From: Exiguobacterium antarcticum DSM 14480
Lineage (GTDB): Bacteria > Bacillota > Bacilli > Exiguobacteriales > Exiguobacteriaceae
Reading direction: 5' to 3'
Assembly: GCF_000685865.1 (NCBI RefSeq)
Contig: NZ_JMKS01000006.1
Location: 1-64,000 of the forward strand
DNA: 64,000 nucleotides
Shown here one piece after another: positions 1 through 8,509 of the stretch. The notes below the pieces were generated by a model. The model made no database searches, was not told the DNA's origin, and was given only the letters and a program-made list of their open reading frames with translations. The position numbers and the translations under genes are program-made. How positions within the stretch are numbered: the stretch's first letter is position 1; every line of letters begins with the position of its first letter.

Positions 1-675
1 GAGCACAGCGATGAGTGGTGAGCCGTCAAATCCGTACCGGATCACGACTTGCGGCAACAGGTAAGCCAGCAGTCCGAGCGGCAAGACCCAGGTCTTCGCC
101 CGGTACGCACTGTATCCGATGAGGAGGAAGGCGATAAGTCCGATGATCGAACTGGTCAACCAGGAAAAATGGATTGTCGGCGACGTGATCTGCGAATCGG
201 TTAAAAACAGTCCCATTAACAACAAGAAAATCACACCCGTGGATAGACCAAACAACAGGAATGGACGTTTCGAAGGGGCGTGCGTCGCGCTGTAACGTAA
301 ACATCGACTCAAAACGATCAGTAAAGAACTGATCAAGAGGATAAAGCCGACTAAAAAGTACAGACTGTAGGACAGCGGTCCGTCGAGCAAGTCTTGAAAC
401 AACAGAAAACTGAACACACCTGCGAGAATTTGAAACAGCAGCCAAAACGATTCGTGGTAATCGGTCGTCATTTCCGTGGCGATCGATTGAATATAGGCGG
501 CCGGACTGTCACCGGTGATGGCTGCAACCGATTTGCCGTCCGACTCGGCTTCCTGTAAATGATTCTCAAGTTCGGTCACGATGTCCTGCGTCGCCTTTTC
601 ATTTTTTCCGGACGCAAGCAAGTAGACCTTTAAGTCTTCTAGAAATCGTCTTGATTCGTCGGATAACGTCTGCAT
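1..675 (-). CDS. HAAS-domain multi-pass membrane protein, C-terminus cut by window edge
   Basis: The N-terminal ~70 residues are soluble and helical (starts MQTLSDESRRFLEDL) and resemble the HAAS/DUF1700-type domain encoded beside PadR regulators. At least four hydrophobic segments follow between about residues 85 and 220. 225 residues are visible and the reading frame is still open at base 1. The ATG directly follows the TAA of padR (TAAATG), and its AGGAGG-like ribosome site lies inside the end of padR, so translation is coupled. In such pairs the PadR protein commonly controls the membrane protein, whose molecular role is not established. The HAAS assignment comes from context plus general appearance. 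Confidence 0.7.
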   Translation of the reverse strand, partial: MQTLSDESRRFLEDLKVYLLASGKNEKATQDIVTELENHLQEAESDGKSVAAITGDSPAAYIQSIATEMTTDYHESFWLLFQILAGVFSFLLFQDLLDGPLSYSLYFLVGFILLISSLLIVLSRCLRYSATHAPSKRPFLLFGLSTGVIFLLLMGLFLTDSQITSPTIHFSWLTSSIIGLIAFLLIGYSAYRAKTWVLPLGLLAYLLPQVVIRYGFDGSPLIAVL

Positions 676-999
676 TTAAGACTCCTCCTTTAATATATGA
701 TGAACGCTTGCCGATAATTGACGCCATCGTGCCGTGAATGCCGCGAGTTCTTTGCGACCGTTTGGTGTAATGGCATAATACTTCCTTTTCGGTCCGCTCG
801 GTGAGACTCGTTGTGTCGCTTCGATCCAGCCTAGTTTTTGCATCCGCATCAACAACGGATAGACCGTCCCTTCACTGACGTCGGCAAAACCGTGGGCGGC
901 GAGTTTAGTTGCCAGTTCATAACCGTATACTTCTTCCTCTGCAATCAAGGCGAGGAGACAACCGTCAAGAATGCCTTTTAACATTTGGGTGGATGACAT
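676..999 (-). CDS. PadR-family transcriptional regulator
   Basis: A 107-residue winged-helix protein. It has the PadR core: LKGILDGCLLALIAEEEVYGYEL, then an SEGTVYPLLMRMQKLGWIE recognition-helix and wing region, and a C-terminal RKYYAITPNGRKEL wing. I start it at the ATG at 999, preceded by GAGGAA at good spacing; an upstream in-frame ATG exists but lacks a ribosome site. It probably represses itself and the coupled membrane gene. The only inverted repeat nearby is at 1050-1070. Confidence 0.88.
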   Translation of the reverse strand: MSSTQMLKGILDGCLLALIAEEEVYGYELATKLAAHGFADVSEGTVYPLLMRMQKLGWIEATQRVSPSGPKRKYYAITPNGRKELAAFTARWRQLSASVHHILKEES

Positions 1000-1049
1000 C
1001 GCGATTCCTCGTTTCACTATCATGTAATACAAGGTAAGTGTATCTCATG

Positions 1050-1070
1050 CTATCTTGCAAAACAAGGTAG
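1050..1070. promoter_or_regulatory. Inverted repeat upstream of padR, candidate operator
   Basis: CTATCTTG and CAAGGTAG form an inverted repeat with one mismatch around a 5-base centre, about 50 bases upstream of the padR start. The position fits PadR autoregulation; assignment is by inference. Confidence 0.35.
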
Positions 1071-1157
1071 TATAGGAAAATCATGATTATTTTTATCGGA
1101 AACGCGGTAAATAACATGTAAAAGTAAGGTCAGCCGAATTCTGAGGAGGGAATTCGT

Positions 1158-1931
1158 ATGGAGAAACGTATGATCATCATTTCAGCTGCTGTTGTCGTCC
1201 TGATTATGGCAATCGTCATGGTCGTCTCCGCCTACGGCTTTGGGATTTCGTATGGAGAACCGGAGTTGTTACGCATTGCGATTTTTGGAGAAGTCCTGAC
1301 AGCAATTTTCTTAGTGTGGTTTATCCGCCGCAACAGTTCGTTTGAAGCAATCGGTTTTTCCACATTAAAAATTCGGGGACTCGTCTGGTACCTGCCGATT
1401 CTGTTGATCGTCCTGTATCAAGTCGTCCTCGTCGTCAATGCGTTGGTTGCTTCCTATGACAATCTGTCTGCCGCAACGATTCAGCTTGTCGCCATCGTCT
1501 TCGTGACGACCTTGTTCGTCGGCTTTAACGAGGAAGTGTTGTTCCGTGGCATCATCTTGCGCAATCTCCATCCGGAACAGCATCCGTACCGGGCGATTCT
1601 GATCAGTGCCGCCTTGTTTTCCTCCTTCCATCTCATTAATTTGATTGCTTTGGTTCCATTGACGTCGATGATTGTTCAGCTAGCGAATACCTTTTTGTTT
1701 GGTCTGTTTTTTGCCCTGATTGCGCTGAAACTCAACAATCTGTGGCCATTGATCATTTTTCACGCCTTATGGGATTTTTCGAACATCGCAGCCGACGTCT
1801 TGAATGTCGATCTCGCCATTCCGACCTTGATCACCCAAGTGTTTGTCGCGATTGCGATTCTTGTACAACTGATTTTGCTGAAGCAGCATGATCTCAGTCA
1901 CTTAAAAGGACCGTTGACACCGAATGTGTAA
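1158..1931 (+). CDS. CPBP-family intramembrane metalloprotease (Abi/CAAX protease type)
   Basis: 257 residues and about seven or eight hydrophobic segments. It carries the three CPBP/Rce1 motifs: EExxxR at E125-E126-R130 (FNEEVLFRG), FHL with H158, and the third motif HALWD with H202, which together hold the catalytic glutamates, arginine and histidines. Bacterial members act in bacteriocin immunity, protein maturation or regulated proteolysis; the substrate cannot be read here. The start has GGAGGG upstream. A terminator follows at 1947, so it is monocistronic. Confidence 0.88.
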   Translation: MEKRMIIISAAVVVLIMAIVMVVSAYGFGISYGEPELLRIAIFGEVLTAIFLVWFIRRNSSFEAIGFSTLKIRGLVWYLPILLIVLYQVVLVVNALVASYDNLSAATIQLVAIVFVTTLFVGFNEEVLFRGIILRNLHPEQHPYRAILISAALFSSFHLINLIALVPLTSMIVQLANTFLFGLFFALIALKLNNLWPLIIFHALWDFSNIAADVLNVDLAIPTLITQVFVAIAILVQLILLKQHDLSHLKGPLTPNV

Positions 1932-1946
1932 CATAGGAAAAAAAAT

Positions 1947-1975
1947 GAAGCATCTCATGACGGGATGCTTCTTTT
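1947..1975 (+). terminator. Rho-independent terminator after CPBP gene
   Basis: GAAGCATC and GATGCTTC arms with a short loop, followed by T's. Confidence 0.75.
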
Positions 1976-1987
1976 GCTGGAAAAAAA

Positions 1988-1999
1988 TACTGTACAGTA
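1988..1999. promoter_or_regulatory. Perfect 12-bp palindrome upstream of GntR gene
   Basis: TACTGTACAGTA is a perfect palindrome placed where a -35 box would lie relative to a TAATAT -10 at 2012-2017. It is a plausible autoregulatory operator for the adjacent GntR/FCD protein. Confidence 0.45.
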
Positions 2000-2026
2000 A
2001 TAATTGATATGTAATATATTAGTTGT

Positions 2027-2695
2027 ATGAAAACTCAACCGATTCAACGAACTTCCTTAAGTGAAGAAGTGTATCAACGACTGCAACAGCAAATCATCAC
2101 CTTAACCTTGGCACCGGGTCAAAAACTGAACGATCAGCAACTCGCGGAAACGTTTGGCGTCAGCCGGACGCCGGTCCGCGAAGCGTTGAAAAAATTGGAA
2201 GAGGAGGGACTCGTCGTCACGAAACGGGGATCACGGACGAACGTCACGATGCTGGATGCGACGCAGGCCCGGCAGACGTTTCCGATTGTCGCGACACTGC
2301 ATGCGTTAGCGGCGCGTGTCGCATTTCCCTTATCGGAAACGGACATCATCCGCTTAATTAAAATCAATCAATCGTTTCAGGACGCGATAACACGCGAAGA
2401 CGCGGAGTCGGCGTTACAACTCGATGATGCCTTTCATGGTCTGTTCCTCGAACGGAGTCAAAACGGTCAACTGACGGAAACACTGAACCGGTTGACGCCG
2501 CTGATCCGTCGGCTCGAGTATGCCCAGTTCAGCCGTCACGGTCATGATTCGGTCACGGATCATCAAACGATCATCGAAGCCTGTCAAAGCGCGAATATCG
2601 AAGCACTCGTCCGTGCGACGGAACACAACTGGAACGGGCTCGGACGACATCTGATCGCGGCCTTAGAGGAGGAATTACCATGCGACCCATCCTGA
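2027..2695 (+). CDS. GntR-family (FCD subfamily) transcriptional regulator
   Basis: 222 residues. The N-terminal winged helix contains the GntR signature (LAPGQKLNDQQLAETFGVSRTPVREALKKLEEEGLV, about residues 28-62). An all-helical FCD-type effector domain follows, with the acidic/His positions typical of metal-dependent acid sensing (DDAFHGLF, TDHQTII). Its end overlaps the start of the downstream exporter by 16 bases, so it probably controls that exporter. No Shine-Dalgarno is visible before the ATG, and the -10-like box lies about 10 bases upstream, so the mRNA may be leaderless. Confidence 0.9.
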   Translation: MKTQPIQRTSLSEEVYQRLQQQIITLTLAPGQKLNDQQLAETFGVSRTPVREALKKLEEEGLVVTKRGSRTNVTMLDATQARQTFPIVATLHALAARVAFPLSETDIIRLIKINQSFQDAITREDAESALQLDDAFHGLFLERSQNGQLTETLNRLTPLIRRLEYAQFSRHGHDSVTDHQTIIEACQSANIEALVRATEHNWNGLGRHLIAALEEELPCDPS

Positions 2696-3603
2696 TCGGG
2701 ATATTCGCGGCGCTGTTTTTTGCCGTCACCTTCATCTTGAACCAGTCGATGCAAGGGAGCGGGGGGCACTGGATCTACAGTGCGGCCTTACGCTTTTACC
2801 TGATGTTGCCGTTATTAATACTGATTGTCGCCTACCGGCGCCGGCTCGGTCGTGTCTGGTCGGCACTCCGGGAAGCGCCGCGCTTTTGGCTGACCTACGG
2901 GACGATCGGCTTCGGGATTTTTTACAGCGGGATTTGTCTTGCTGCTGACTATTCACCCGGCTGGCTGATTGCCGGGACGTGGCAAGTGACGATTCTCGCC
3001 GGACCGTTGCTGGCGCCACTCTTTAAGCAATCGATTCCCTGGGCGTCACTGCGCTATTCGTTGTTAATCGTCGCCGGTGTCTGCCTGATGCAACTGTCGG
3101 TCGCACAAGGGGTGTCCATTTCGGCATTGCTGCTTGGTGTCCTTCCGGTCCTCTGTGCCGCGATCGCGTATCCACTCGGCAACCGGAAGATGATGGAACG
3201 ATACGGGGACGAACTCGATGTCTTTGACCGGATTCTCGGGATGACGGTGGCCAGTCTGCCGTTTTGGCTGGTTTTATCGGGCCTCGCATACGTGCAGGTT
3301 GGTTTACCGTCCGCAGGGCAAGTCGGGCAGTCGGGACTGGTTGCCTTATTTTCCGGCGTCATCGCGACATCATTGTTCTTTTATGCGACGACACTCGTCC
3401 GGACCGAACCGATTCGGTTGGCGGCTGTCGAAGCGACCCAGTCGTTTGAAATTTTGTTTACCGTGCTCGGAGAGATGCTTTTTTTACATACGGTCTTTCC
3501 GACCGGGCTCGCCTTAGTTGGCATGCTGCTCGTCATGCTTGGTATGACCATTCACAGTGTCAAACAGGCCCAGTCCAAACGAGTACCAGAACTTGAACTA
3601 TAA
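2680..3603 (+). CDS. DMT-superfamily exporter (EmrE-type multidrug transporter family)
   Basis: 307 residues with ten predicted hydrophobic segments in two repeats of about five, the usual EamA/DMT layout. It begins MRPILIGIFAALFFAVTFILNQSMQ and ends in a short polar tail. AGGAGGAA lies 6 bases before the ATG, inside the end of the GntR gene. The family exports metabolites, amino acids or toxic cations; the substrate is unknown. Co-transcription with a GntR/FCD regulator suggests a small organic acid or amino-acid-like inducer. Confidence 0.85.
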   Translation: MRPILIGIFAALFFAVTFILNQSMQGSGGHWIYSAALRFYLMLPLLILIVAYRRRLGRVWSALREAPRFWLTYGTIGFGIFYSGICLAADYSPGWLIAGTWQVTILAGPLLAPLFKQSIPWASLRYSLLIVAGVCLMQLSVAQGVSISALLLGVLPVLCAAIAYPLGNRKMMERYGDELDVFDRILGMTVASLPFWLVLSGLAYVQVGLPSAGQVGQSGLVALFSGVIATSLFFYATTLVRTEPIRLAAVEATQSFEILFTVLGEMLFLHTVFPTGLALVGMLLVMLGMTIHSVKQAQSKRVPELEL

Positions 3604-3655
3604 TTATTTCAATTACCGAATATAAATGTATTTACTTAGAAAAGAGGACAACAGT

Positions 3656-4366
3656 ATGGTCTTAACCGGCACACTCGTCAACACAGGATTAATCATTATT
3701 GGTACATTACTCGGATTACTGTTTCATAAAATCCCCGAACGGATGAAGGAGACGGTCGTCCAGGCAATTGGTCTCGCCGTCGTCGTGCTCGGTGTCCAGA
3801 TGGGATTGAAGAGTGAAAACTTTCTGATCGTCATCGGTAGTCTCGTCTTAGGCGGGGCAATCGGTGAATGGTTACGGATTGCCGAAAAACTGAACCGGGT
3901 CGGCGAATGGCTCGAACTGAAGATCGGTCGGGGCCGTCCGTCAAATATTGCCGAAGGGTTCGTCACGGCAACCTTGATTTTCGTCATCGGAGCGATGGGC
4001 GTGCTCGGGGCGCTCGACGGCGGCTTACGTCAGGATCATGACGTGCTTTATACCAAAGGTCTGATTGACGGTTTTACGGCGCTCGTCCTCAGTTCGACAC
4101 TCGGGATCGGTGTCATCTTTTCGGCGATTCCGGTTCTCGTCTACCAAGGGGCGATTGCGCTTGGCGCCGTCGCGATCACTCAGTTCGTTCCGGACGCCAT
4201 CTTGCAACAGTTCATCGTTGAGATGACGGCGACGGGTGGCGTGATGATTTTAGCCATCGGCTTGAATCTTGCCGGCATTACGAAAATCCGGGTTGCTAAT
4301 CTGTTGCCTGGTATCGTGATGGTCGGTTTGATTGTGACCGGCTTGGAACTGTTTGGTTTTAACTAA
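3656..4366 (+). CDS. DUF554-family membrane protein (YdfK/YqgA type)
   Basis: 236 residues, about seven hydrophobic segments. The sequence begins MVLTGTLVNTGLIIIGTLLG and contains the conserved GGAIGEWLRI stretch and the glycine-rich FVIGAMGVLGALDGGL motif of DUF554. The start at 3656 has AGAGG upstream; an in-frame ATG 30 bases earlier lacks a ribosome site. The function of the family is not established; a transport role is commonly suggested. It ends at a shared terminator with the convergent NUDIX gene. Confidence 0.87.
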   Translation: MVLTGTLVNTGLIIIGTLLGLLFHKIPERMKETVVQAIGLAVVVLGVQMGLKSENFLIVIGSLVLGGAIGEWLRIAEKLNRVGEWLELKIGRGRPSNIAEGFVTATLIFVIGAMGVLGALDGGLRQDHDVLYTKGLIDGFTALVLSSTLGIGVIFSAIPVLVYQGAIALGAVAITQFVPDAILQQFIVEMTATGGVMILAIGLNLAGITKIRVANLLPGIVMVGLIVTGLELFGFN

Positions 4367-4370
4367 AAAA

Positions 4371-4427
4371 GACGTCTCTCCGCTCGGTTGACCTTTTTCG
4401 TCAGCAAGCGGAGAGACGTCTTTTTTT
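4371..4427. terminator. Bidirectional terminator
   Basis: A 14-bp perfect inverted repeat (GACGTCTCTCCGCT and its complement) flanked by A-run and T-run, serving the convergent DUF554 and NUDIX genes. Confidence 0.9.
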
Positions 4428-4905
4428 AACGGATTTCCTGTTCTAAAGGGACAACATGATAATCAAGTAACCGGTGTCCGTCATACTCAAACGTATGTTG
4501 CTGTAGTGTTGTCTGTTCCAGGACACGTGGCAAGTACGCTTTCAGATTACTGATGACACCGATGTTGTCCGACTCAAGGATCCAGTCGAGCCGTTTCCAG
4601 TCAAGAATTCCTTCGCGGGTCGCGAAGGGTGTCGTCAGTTGCTGATCTGACGGCAAATCGGCAAGGAACAGATAAATCCCGGCCGTCTCCTCCGCCCGTA
4701 AGAGGATTGTTCCGGCGAACTGGACATCTGGTATTGTAAGCCCAGTCTCTTCGAACGTCTCCCGGATGACAGAGTCCGCCGGTGACTCGCCGGCTTCGAT
4801 TTTCCCGCCGACGCCGTTCCACATGCCCATCGCCGGCTGTTTTTGGCGGTTCAGTAACAACCACTGATCCGCTTTTCGGATTAAACATAGTGTATATCGA
4901 TACAA
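4426..4905 (-). CDS. NUDIX hydrolase (8-oxo-dGTP diphosphatase-like)
   Basis: 159 residues. The NUDIX box is complete: GGKIEAGESPADSVIRETFEETGLT fits GX5EX7REUXEEXGU. It begins near YRYTLCLIRKADQWLLLNRQKQPAMGMWNGVGGK, which is like the MutT/YtkD subgroup that cleaves oxidised or other nucleoside triphosphates. The start codon is TTG with AAGGATG upstream. It lies 14 bases downstream of the N-acetyltransferase gene and is probably co-transcribed with it. Confidence 0.88.
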   Translation of the reverse strand: MYRYTLCLIRKADQWLLLNRQKQPAMGMWNGVGGKIEAGESPADSVIRETFEETGLTIPDVQFAGTILLRAEETAGIYLFLADLPSDQQLTTPFATREGILDWKRLDWILESDNIGVISNLKAYLPRVLEQTTLQQHTFEYDGHRLLDYHVVPLEQEIR

Positions 4906-4919
4906 GCGCTATCACATCC

Positions 4920-5681
4920 TTAAAAGAATTCGTGTTTCCACACAGCATACTGGTCGTCGGACGTGACCGGTCGAATTGTTTTCTTTCCGTCCGTCCACGT
5001 CGTCAACGCCTGTTGGGTCAAAATTCGATGACCGTCCGGTGTCCGGATGGCAAGCAGGCTGCGTTTGTTAAACGGAGACGCCGGATGGTCCTGGATGACG
5101 TGTTCGATTTCTGCCAATTGTTCTGGCCGTAATGTCTGTTGCGTGTAGAAGTGGTAACCGATGACGAACTCCTCGTCCTGACCGGTCCGTAACATCTCGA
5201 GCTGGTAACCGGCGCCGTTTGGGGCAATCCGGAAGCTGCCGCTTGCTGAACTGATTGTTTCTCCAGTCAACGGAATCGGACGTAAGGCGAGATTAACACC
5301 AAACCCGGTGTCGACAACGTACGTGTCTCCTTGATGCTGGAGCAAAACAGCGACGTGTGTCGGACCCGTCGCGGACCAGACTTCATTTTCCTGATCGAAG
5401 ACGGTCGCTTTGACGAGGGAGACATCAAACCCTTTGATCCGCAAGACTTCGTATAGTAGATAATTCAAGTCGTAGCAGACGCCCCCGGTCTGATCCGTCA
5501 CGAATGTCTGTTCAAGACGACTCTGGTTAAATGGGGCAGTTCGTTTTGACAGGACCGCCTGGTTATCAAACGGGAGATGGTAGGCAAACGCTTCGAGTAA
5601 CGCGGGTAAATCGTCAAACGAGATGACGTGTCCGAGTGGATACTTGATCCGGACGGCAATCTCTTTTATGAGTGATGACAA
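4920..5681 (-). CDS. nat: Arylamine N-acetyltransferase
   Basis: 253 residues. The Cys-His-Asp catalytic triad of NAT enzymes is visible: Cys in TGGVCYDLN, His in GPTHVAVLL, Asp in VVDTGFGVN. These enzymes move an acetyl group from acetyl-CoA to arylamines, arylhydroxylamines or hydrazines. I place the start at the TTG at 5681, because AAAGGAGG sits 8 bases upstream; the frame is open further upstream with no ribosome site. Length fits the family (250-280). It forms a two-gene unit with the NUDIX gene. Confidence 0.9.
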   Translation of the reverse strand: MSSLIKEIAVRIKYPLGHVISFDDLPALLEAFAYHLPFDNQAVLSKRTAPFNQSRLEQTFVTDQTGGVCYDLNYLLYEVLRIKGFDVSLVKATVFDQENEVWSATGPTHVAVLLQHQGDTYVVDTGFGVNLALRPIPLTGETISSASGSFRIAPNGAGYQLEMLRTGQDEEFVIGYHFYTQQTLRPEQLAEIEHVIQDHPASPFNKRSLLAIRTPDGHRILTQQALTTWTDGKKTIRPVTSDDQYAVWKHEFF

Positions 5682-5912
5682 CGGGAATTCCTCCTTTTTC
5701 GTCTTTTCATTATCGCACAATCTGTCCAAAAACTAGTATATGTAAATTCCCATCGTTTTGCTCGGTTGGAACCGGTTCTGTTTTCTCGGTTCTCATGTTC
5801 CGGTTTGGTCTCATTTCTCTATTGAGGATATGGTAAAATGGAATTCTTACGATGAGGATGAATAGAAATAGGCAAACGAAATCTCTAAAACTATGACGTA
5901 TCGAGGTGCCGG

Positions 5913-6869
5913 ATGAATATACAATTTGAAGAATTGAAGATGTATACGAAATTTGATGATTTAGCCGAGGATTTACTTAATCTGGCTAAAGAAATTCTGC
6001 CGGAACAACTGTTTTATTTATCGGTAATCAATGAATCCGAGCAATTGATCATTAAACTGTCCGACGAGCAGACCCGTATGCCGGTCGCAGAAGGGATGGT
6101 CATTGATTTGAATTATTCGCTTTGCCAGCGAATCGATTTTCAAACGAAACAACCGTTAGTGTATGAGGACGTCACAAAAGAACCGGGTCTCGATGGAATG
6201 AAAGAATTGCTCGAGCAGGCTAACGTCCGGTCCTATTTAGGGATTCCGATTTCACTGACGAATGGAGAAAAGTTCGGTACTTTGTGTGCTATCAATGATG
6301 AAGCCAGTCTGTTTGAGAGCAAGAGTATCGAGTTACTGCAACGAATTGTCCGTCTGTTCTCGTATTATCTGGAACTGGAACGGTTCGTCTGGCGCGATAC
6401 GTTGACCGATCTCTACAACAGACGGTATTTGATGAACCGCTTCGATACGCAACCTCACGAAGCGGGAGCACTCTTTTTCCTCGATTTGGACGGTTTCAAG
6501 AAAATCAACGATGTTTATGGACATGACGCGGGTGACACGGTATTACAAGAAGTGGCAAGACGGCTTCAATCGCTGATTGCGGGACGAACATCAGTTTGCG
6601 CCGTTCGCTTGGGCGGAGATGAGTTCGTGCTCCATTTTGCCTGTTGCGACAGTCAGGAAACGTTGGTCCGGCAAGCAGACGAAATCCTTTCCTGTCTGAG
6701 TAAGTGGGATGCGTATGACCTGACGGCGAGTATCGGAATCGTCTCGTATACTGCTGCGAAGGAAACCAGTTTAAAAAATCTCCTGCGGCAGGCAGATATC
6801 GCGTTATACGAGGCCAAGTCGTCCGGTAAGAACAGGTACAAATGGTTTAACGCACAACAAGAGACCTGA
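5913..6869 (+). CDS. GAF-GGDEF diguanylate cyclase
   Basis: 318 residues. Residues ~20-155 look like a GAF sensor domain. Residues ~160-315 form a GGDEF domain with the intact signature GGDEF at 234-238 and the metal/substrate DLDGFKKINDVYGHDAGD motif. It should make cyclic di-GMP from two GTP. The inhibitory I-site RxxD that normally lies five residues before GGDEF reads RTSV, so the Asp is missing and product inhibition by that site is unlikely. No membrane segment, so it is probably cytoplasmic. Confidence 0.9.
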   Translation: MNIQFEELKMYTKFDDLAEDLLNLAKEILPEQLFYLSVINESEQLIIKLSDEQTRMPVAEGMVIDLNYSLCQRIDFQTKQPLVYEDVTKEPGLDGMKELLEQANVRSYLGIPISLTNGEKFGTLCAINDEASLFESKSIELLQRIVRLFSYYLELERFVWRDTLTDLYNRRYLMNRFDTQPHEAGALFFLDLDGFKKINDVYGHDAGDTVLQEVARRLQSLIAGRTSVCAVRLGGDEFVLHFACCDSQETLVRQADEILSCLSKWDAYDLTASIGIVSYTAAKETSLKNLLRQADIALYEAKSSGKNRYKWFNAQQET

Positions 6870-6888
6870 CCGCATGGACTTACGATCT

Positions 6889-6951
6889 AAAAACACCATC
6901 CGTCTGCATGGCCGCTTCTGCGAGAAGGGCATGAAGACCAATGGTGTTTTT
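6889..6951. terminator. Bidirectional terminator
   Basis: AAAAACACCAT and ATGGTGTTTTT arms between the convergent cyclase and VOC genes. Confidence 0.8.
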
Positions 6952-6959
6952 GTTTGTCG

Positions 6960-7340
6960 TCAGACGGTCAGTTCAATCGTCAGACCTTCCGGATCGAGAA
7001 AAACACTTTCATAATAGCCGTCTCCTGTCAGACGCGGACCGTCGAGCCGGGTATAGCCGTCCTGTTCGAGTCGGTTCGTCAACTGATCGACAGCGAAGCG
7101 GCTCCCAAGTGAAAAGGCGATGTGGGCATAACCGAACCGGTCGCGCGGGGCTTCGTGACCGATATCCGTCCGGTGCATCAATTCAAGCCGGGCTCCTGAT
7201 TTAAAGTGCAGGAAATAAGACGAAAACCCTTTTGCCGGATTGTGGTACAACGCATTGGCCTGAGCCTCAAAATACGTTTCATAAAAGGTTCTCATTCGTT
7301 CGAGATCCTTGACCCAGATGGCGATATGTTCAATTTTCAT
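6960..7340 (-). CDS. VOC-superfamily protein (glyoxalase/dioxygenase fold)
   Basis: 126 residues starting MKIEHIAIWVKDLERMRTFYE, the classic VOC opening, with paired beta-alpha-beta-beta-beta modules. Candidate metal ligands are His5 (KIEHIAIWV), His in YAHIAFSLG and Glu near the C-terminus (DPEGLTIELTV), a glyoxalase I-like set. AAAGGAG precedes the ATG at 7340. The substrate cannot be assigned. Confidence 0.85.
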   Translation of the reverse strand: MKIEHIAIWVKDLERMRTFYETYFEAQANALYHNPAKGFSSYFLHFKSGARLELMHRTDIGHEAPRDRFGYAHIAFSLGSRFAVDQLTNRLEQDGYTRLDGPRLTGDGYYESVFLDPEGLTIELTV

Positions 7341-7365
7341 GATAGAAAACTCCTTTTCTGATGAA

Positions 7366-8509
7366 TTAGGAAGCGCGCGACAACGCCCGTTTGGCGAGGA
7401 CACGATTGAGACGTTCGGAACAAAGCAACAGGAACAAAATCATCAGGAATCCTGTGACGGGGAACAACTGCAACGTCAAGAGCGAGGCGAGAACACCAAA
7501 CAAGGGCGGTAAAAACGTACTGCCGCTGTAGGCAAATGCCATCTGGATCCCCATCAAGCGTTTCGCCGCATCCCGTCCGAACCGGACCGGTGTTTCATGT
7601 AGCATCGCCGGATAAATCGGAGCGAGTCCAAGACCAATCAGGATGAAACCGGTGAACATCAGACCGTTGACCGGAATAAAGAACAACAGGCTGCCGAGCA
7701 GGGCGGTGCCTTGTCCCGTCCGGATCAACTGACGGTTCGTCATCCGTAGCGATAAGAAACCGCTTAAGAACCGCCCGACCGTGATGCTGCCGTAATAGAC
7801 GGAAATCCAGGTCGCTGCCGTCTGGACCGAAAACGACTGTACTTGAACAAGATAACTGCTGCCCCATAAACCAATCAAGGCTTCGGCACCGCAATAGAGG
7901 ACAAATGAAGCTAACGCAAACGGTAGTCCGACTAACCGTTTCGACGGAGTATCGGTTAACGCCAAATTGTCTGGTGCATCCGAGACAGCAACCGGTGCCT
8001 GTTTCCAAAGCGGCAAACTGAGAAGAAGCAGGAGGGCAAGACCGAACTGGGTCAAGGCGACGGTCAAATACCCGCTGCGCCAGTCTCCGGATTCGCTCAC
8101 CAACGCCCCAAAAACAATGGAGCCAGTTCATATGATGGGCTTTGTAGCGCGTCGCAACAAAATGATTCAGGGCCGCGTCAACGACGCCGGCTCCGAGTCC
8201 AAGCGGGATCGCAAGTAGAAACAGCCAGATCAACGACGGGGCGACATAAAAACCGAGCAGGCTACTCGCTGTGATCGCCGCGCAAAACGCTGTGACATGA
8301 CTCGTCTCGAACCGGTTGAGAATCTTGCCGCTGAACAGACTCGAGATGATCGTTCCGCCGGCAATCGTCATGAACAACCAGCCGGCGACTTCGAGATCGG
8401 CCCCGAACTCCGTCCGCATGACGGGCCAGGCGACCCCGAGCAACGAATCCGGTAACCCTAAACTGATGAATGCCAGATAGATGATGCTGAGTAATAAGAC
8501 ACCACTCAT
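7366..8509 (-). pseudogene. MFS sugar-type permease with internal deletion and frameshift
   Basis: The N-terminal part (8509 down to about 8110; starts MSGVLLLSIIYLAFISLGLPD) and the C-terminal part (about 8110 to 7366) are both recognisable as one FucP-like MFS transporter, but in different frames. The break is at about 8090-8115. There the DNA ATTGTTTTTGGGGCGTTGG can be read as the expected HCFWGVG of the first part or as the expected IVFGALV of the second part. This indicates a small deletion that collapsed two similar stretches. The ATG overlaps the ROK gene's TGA (ATGA). The permease is probably inactive, unless the assembly is wrong here. Confidence 0.8.

Noticed and set aside
26-445. 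Long minus-strand frame overlapping the HAAS membrane protein
   Set aside because: The membrane protein frame, coupled to padR, explains the region; this frame is an alternate reading with no ribosome site.
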